From contig PKWK01000319.1 of NCBI GenBank assembly GCA_003133205.1, forward strand, positions 1-28,085: 28,085 nt of DNA, given 5' to 3'. Under the pieces are notes generated by a model that saw only the letters and a list, made by a program, of their open reading frames with translations, searched no databases and was not told the DNA's origin. A program made the translations under genes and the position numbers. Source of the stretch: Granulicella sp. (lineage in GTDB: Bacteria; Acidobacteriota; Terriglobia; Terriglobales; Acidobacteriaceae). How positions within the stretch are numbered: position 1 is the first letter of the stretch; each line of letters begins with the position of its first letter. Shown piece after piece: positions 23,933-28,085 of this stretch.

Positions 23933-25662
23933 GACCTCGCGCGTTCGATGGCGCGGACTACGGCGCGGGCTTTGTTGGCGCACTCGACGAATTCGGTTTC
24001 GGGGACGGAGTCGGCTACGATGCCGGCGCCGGCCTGGATGTGGCCCTGCTCGCCGTTCATGTAGAGGGTGCGGATGGCGATGCAGGAGTCTAGATTGCCG
24101 CTGAAGTCGGCGTAGAGGATCGAGCCGCCGTAGACGCCGCGGCGGGCGGGTTCGAGCTCTTCGATGATCTCCATGGCGCGGATTTTGGGTGCACCGGAGA
24201 GCGTGCCCGCGGGGAAGCAGGCGCGGAAGGCGTCGATGGCGGCGAGTTCGGGCTTGAGCTTGCCTTCGAGTGAGCTGACCAGATGCATGACGTGCGAGTA
24301 GCGCTCGACGAACATCAGATCCTTCACTTTGACGGTGCCGTATTCGGAGACGCGGCCTACGTCGTTGCGGCCGAGGTCGACCAGCATGATGTGTTCGGCC
24401 ACTTCTTTTTCGTCCGCGCGGAGGTCGGCTTCGAGGGCGCGGTCTTCGACCTCGTCGGCGGAGCGCGGGCGGGTGCCGGCGATCGGGCGGTACTCGACGG
24501 TGCGGCCGTGCACGCGGACGAGGAGTTCGGGGGAGGAGCCTACGATGTGGGCCACGGTGGGCTTCGGCTTCTTGGTCTTTTTCTTTTTCTTCTTTTCGGA
24601 TTTCAAGGGAAGAGGAGCGGCGGCGGTTGTGGCGTGGGTGGCGGAGTCGGGGGCCTGCGAACCCACCCTAGTCGCCGACTCCGTCGTCGCCAAGGATGGG
24701 CCACCCACTTCGGTGGGGGGGGCGGCGTCCAGGCCGAAGCGGAGGAAGTACATGTATGGCGATGGGTTGACGATGCGCAGGGCGCGGTAGACGTCGAAGG
24801 CGTCGACGCCGGGGACGCAGTCGAAGCGCTGCGAGAGCACGCACTGGAAGACGTCGCCCGAGGCGATGTACTCCTTGGTGCGGCGGACGGATTTTAGAAA
24901 CGTCGCTTTCGGGGTGCGCGCTGTGAGTTGGAGCTTGCCGTGTGCGTGCTTCTTCTTCGGCTTGGGCAGGGCGCGCGCGAGGCGCTTTTCGAGGCGGTCG
25001 AGGCGCTTGACGGCGCGCGCGTAGGCGGCGTTGATGTCCTTCACCCCACCCATGCGATGGGACCGCATGAATGGGGCACCCGGCTTTTCCGGCGCCCCGT
25101 CGCGCGCGAGGTCGGCGGTGACGATGAGATGGATTTCCTTCTTGACGTGGTCGAACGCGAGCACCTGGTCGAAGAACATCAGACATGCATCGGGCACGCC
25201 GAGTTCATCTTTCGCCAGCGATGGCAGGCGCTCGATCTGGCGGACGACGTCGTAGGAGAAGAAGCCGACTGCGCCGGCGGTGAACGGTGGCAGGCCGGGA
25301 AGGCGGGCGGGAGTGTGGCCGCTGAGCGCCTGCTTGAGTTCGGCGAAGATGTCGCCCTCAAAGGTACGGCGTTCGCCGTCCTGTTCGACCGTGATCGACG
25401 TTCCGCGGGAGACGATCTTCTTGTACGGCTGGATGCCGATGAAGGTGTAGCGGCCAACGTGCTCGCCACCCTCGACGGATTCGAGCAGGAAGGCTTCGGG
25501 CTCGTCGGCGGCGATGCGCAGGAAGGCGGAGACGGGCGTCTCGAGGTCGGCGGTGACGATGCGATAGACCGGGACGAGCGAGTGCTCGCGGCTCAGCCGG
25601 AGAAATTCGCGGGCGGACGGCGAGGCTGGGGATGAGGGATGCATGGCGTTTGATTTCATCAT
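23929..25662 (-). CDS. trpE: Anthranilate synthase component I with extra inserted segments
   Basis: The 577-residue protein has the TrpE N-terminal Trp-binding motif LLESVEGGEHVGRYTFIG (59-76), NPSPYMYFLRFG (299-310), and the chorismate-binding domain with VGSSPELLVRV, YRPIAGTRPRS (391-401), and FPAGTLSGAPKIRAMEII (483-500). It makes anthranilate from chorismate with TrpG. It is longer than usual. Residues 193-208 and about 311-372 are extra: the first is encoded by a dispersed palindromic repeat, the second by another repeat plus an Ala/Pro and Lys-rich stretch (KSEKKKKKKTKKPKP). Normally about five residues join RFG to VGSSPE. All catalytic motifs remain in frame. The start is ATG 25662; ATG 25644 is possible; neither has a clear ribosome site. 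It is divergent from the glutamate dehydrogenase gene. Confidence 0.93.
   Translation of the reverse strand: MMKSNAMHPSSPASPSAREFLRLSREHSLVPVYRIVTADLETPVSAFLRIAADEPEAFLLESVEGGEHVGRYTFIGIQPYKKIVSRGTSITVEQDGERRTFEGDIFAELKQALSGHTPARLPGLPPFTAGAVGFFSYDVVRQIERLPSLAKDELGVPDACLMFFDQVLAFDHVKKEIHLIVTADLARDGAPEKPGAPFMRSHRMGGVKDINAAYARAVKRLDRLEKRLARALPKPKKKHAHGKLQLTARTPKATFLKSVRRTKEYIASGDVFQCVLSQRFDCVPGVDAFDVYRALRIVNPSPYMYFLRFGLDAAPPTEVGGPSLATTESATRVGSQAPDSATHATTAAAPLPLKSEKKKKKKTKKPKPTVAHIVGSSPELLVRVHGRTVEYRPIAGTRPRSADEVEDRALEADLRADEKEVAEHIMLVDLGRNDVGRVSEYGTVKVKDLMFVERYSHVMHLVSSLEGKLKPELAAIDAFRACFPAGTLSGAPKIRAMEIIEELEPARRGVYGGSILYADFSGNLDSCIAIRTLYMNGEQGHIQAGAGIVADSVPETEFVECANKARAVVRAIERARS
24659..24717. 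repeat. Dispersed repeat inside trpE (copy c)
   Basis: The stretch begins AACCCACCCTAGTCGCC and ends AGGATGGGCCACCCA (24693-24707), which matches 15433-15447 exactly in reverse complement. It ends in a UUCG-type hairpin CCCAC-TTCG-GTGGG (24704-24717). It encodes TrpE residues about 316-335, in a loop absent from ordinary TrpE. Confidence 0.6.
25042..25085. repeat. Dispersed palindromic repeat inside trpE (copy d)
   Basis: CACCCCACCCATGCG ... CGCATGAATGGGGCACCCGGCT forms a long hairpin: CATGCG (25051-25056) pairs with CGCATG (25064-25069), and outside it CCCCA pairs with TGGGG. Its right 14 bases equal the intergenic copy at 22693-22706. It encodes TrpE residues 193-208 (KPGAPFMRSHRMGGVK). 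Confidence 0.65.
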
Positions 25663-25772
25663 ACTTGCGGCTCGGCGCGGCTGGGCCGGACGGTGACAAT
25701 TTGGCGGTCGGCCGGAGCCGCGGCTGCATCCAATGCCGTGTACTGATGCGGCAACCGCTTACGATTCGCCGC

Positions 25773-25802
25773 TTGTTTGAGTCGTAACGGAAGGCCTATA
25801 CT
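25773..25802 (+). promoter_or_regulatory. Promoter of the glutamate dehydrogenase gene
   Basis: TTGTTT (25773-25778), an 18-base spacer, and TATACT (25797-25802) form a plausible sigma-70 promoter. The start near 25809 gives a leader of about 37 bases with AGGAG before the ATG. Confidence 0.55.
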
Positions 25803-25845
25803 CCACCGGGTTTGGGTCTCGGCCGCAAAGAGACAGGAGCAGCGC

Positions 25846-27183
<1,338 letters not shown>

Positions 27184-27186
27184 AGG

Positions 27187-27256
27187 CAGTGGTAAGTGAT
27201 CAGTGGTAAGTGGTAAGAAGAGAGGCGCGGTACTTACCACTTACCCACTTACCACT
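27187..27256. repeat. GTGGTAA-word inverted repeat between convergent genes
   Basis: Three AGTGGTAAGT-type words on the left (27188-27217) face CTTACCACTTACCCACTTACCACT (27233-27256). AGTGGTAAGTGGTAAG pairs with the right arm with one bulged base around a 15-base loop. The right arm ends inside the stop codon of the convergent gene. It may terminate both transcripts. Confidence 0.6.
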
Positions 27257-28085
27257 AGATTGTGACCGTGATGGTTACTGGCTGGGACTCGACTTCGGAG
27301 GTGCCGGTGGAGGACGCGGTTACCTGGAAGGTGTAGGTGGCGGGGCGGGTGCCGAGGTCGGTGCAGTTGCCGCAGCCTGTGATCTGAGTGGCTGCGGCGA
27401 CCACGATCAGGGCGACCAGTGCACGCAGCCAGCGGCGTCTTCCGGGGAGGACCAGGACGAGCAGGCCCGCGAGTGCGAAGGGCGCTATGCCGGGTCCGCC
27501 GTTGCTGCCGAGGAAGTAGGGTTGAGTGGTGCCGCAGCTATGGGGCGCCGTGGTTTGGACTACCAGCTCGGTGGTGCCGCCGCCTGTGGCGATTTGCGGC
27601 GTGTCGAAGAAGCAGGTGGCCTCGAGGGGCAGGTTGCTGCAGGTTAGATTCACGGCCTGGGCGAATCCGCTCTGCCCGGTCACCTTGACTGTCATCAGCG
27701 TGGCATAGCCTACGCCGACGGACACAGGGGTTGGCGTGACGGTGAGGGTGAAGGTGCCGGAGATCGACGGGGTGATGGTCTCGGTAAAGGTGGTGGAGGC
27801 GGCTGCGAAGTCCAGCGTTCCCGCATAGGTCGCGGTGATGAGGTCGGTGCCTACGGGCAGGGTCGACGTGGTGAGCGTGGCGGTGCTGGTGAAGCTGGTC
27901 GTGCTGGGGACCAGGGTTGCCGTGCCGAGCGTCGTGGCTCCGTAGGTGAAGACGACCGGGCCGGTCGGCGGCCCGGCATTTCCCGTCAGCGTTGCGGTGA
28001 AGGTGACGGGCTGAGCAGCGGGTGAGGGGTTGGGCGCGCCGGTGAGGGTCGCGACGGAGGTGTCCTGGGTTACGAAGATCGTGAC
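27255..28085 (-). CDS. Ig-like domain repeat surface protein, C-terminal part (5' partial)
   Basis: The frame stays open to the right edge, giving at least 276 residues; the ATG/GTG near 27725 is internal. The upstream part reads as Ig-like repeats: TSVATLTGAPNPSPAAQPV, FTYGATTLGTATLVPST and LPVGTDLITATYAGT match the Big_5/Ig_3 type pattern found in secreted Acidobacteriota proteins. A further beta domain holds two Cys (LTCSNLPLEATCFFDTP). A hydrophobic segment (FALAGLLVLVLPGRRRWLRALVALIVVAAA) is followed by TGCGNC and a final Ig-like strand set (TYTFQVTAS, QPVTITVTI). It is exported and probably surface-attached, converging on the dehydrogenase gene. Confidence 0.75.
   Translation of the reverse strand, partial: VTIFVTQDTSVATLTGAPNPSPAAQPVTFTATLTGNAGPPTGPVVFTYGATTLGTATLVPSTTSFTSTATLTTSTLPVGTDLITATYAGTLDFAAASTTFTETITPSISGTFTLTVTPTPVSVGVGYATLMTVKVTGQSGFAQAVNLTCSNLPLEATCFFDTPQIATGGGTTELVVQTTAPHSCGTTQPYFLGSNGGPGIAPFALAGLLVLVLPGRRRWLRALVALIVVAAATQITGCGNCTDLGTRPATYTFQVTASSTGTSEVESQPVTITVTI

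Overview
The window looks like a chromosomal segment of an Acidobacteriota bacterium, most likely class Terriglobia (Granulicella, Terriglobus or Edaphobacter type). This is inferred from the gene content: a TonB-dependent receptor with an N-terminal carboxypeptidase-regulatory-like domain, a PEP-CTERM protein, TIG and Ig-like secreted proteins, high-GC coding sequence, and dispersed palindromic repeats built on GGGTGGCCCATCCT or TGGGGCACCCGGCT words. No tRNA, rRNA, CRISPR array, transposase or phage gene was seen.

Left part (1-7000). The 3' end of a VIT1/CCC1-type metal transporter is followed by a 351-base gap that carries a good sigma-54 (-24/-12) promoter for a PEP-CTERM sorted protein. 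Next come an RlmI-like rRNA methyltransferase and a CDF-like membrane protein. A large TonB-dependent receptor and a small His/Cys-rich membrane protein are read convergently to these. The transporter fragment, CDF-like protein, His/Cys protein and receptor suggest a metal theme, which is inference.

Middle (7000-15400). A minus-strand Ton energising operon, tonB-exbB-exbD-exbD-exbD, ends in a strong intrinsic terminator. It has three ExbD paralogues, two of them a recent tandem duplication. It is followed by the Sec accessory operon yajC-secD-secF, with its own terminator, and by an AAA+ ATPase with an MshEN/GspE-N-like N-terminal domain.

Right-middle (15500-21530). A lipoprotein with two TIG domains and a Cys-paired beta-propeller is divergent from a UPF0303 gene that is closely followed by a phospholipase C-like phosphoesterase gene. 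A Pro/Ala-rich secreted protein lies just downstream of trpG.

Right (20934-28085). trpE and trpG lie on the same strand but are separated by a HEAT-repeat gene overlapping trpE by ATGA, a 93-residue orphan, and a UPF0175/PIN-like toxin-antitoxin pair with its own terminator. trpE contains two in-frame segments that look like the dispersed palindromic repeats, plus a lysine-rich loop. A glutamate dehydrogenase is divergent from trpE, and the window ends inside an Ig-like repeat surface protein.

The most interesting points are the repeat-derived insertions in trpE, the sigma-54 promoter of the PEP-CTERM gene, the MshEN-AAA+ architecture, the split trpE/trpG locus, and the possibly leaderless His/Cys protein gene with a palindrome over its start.
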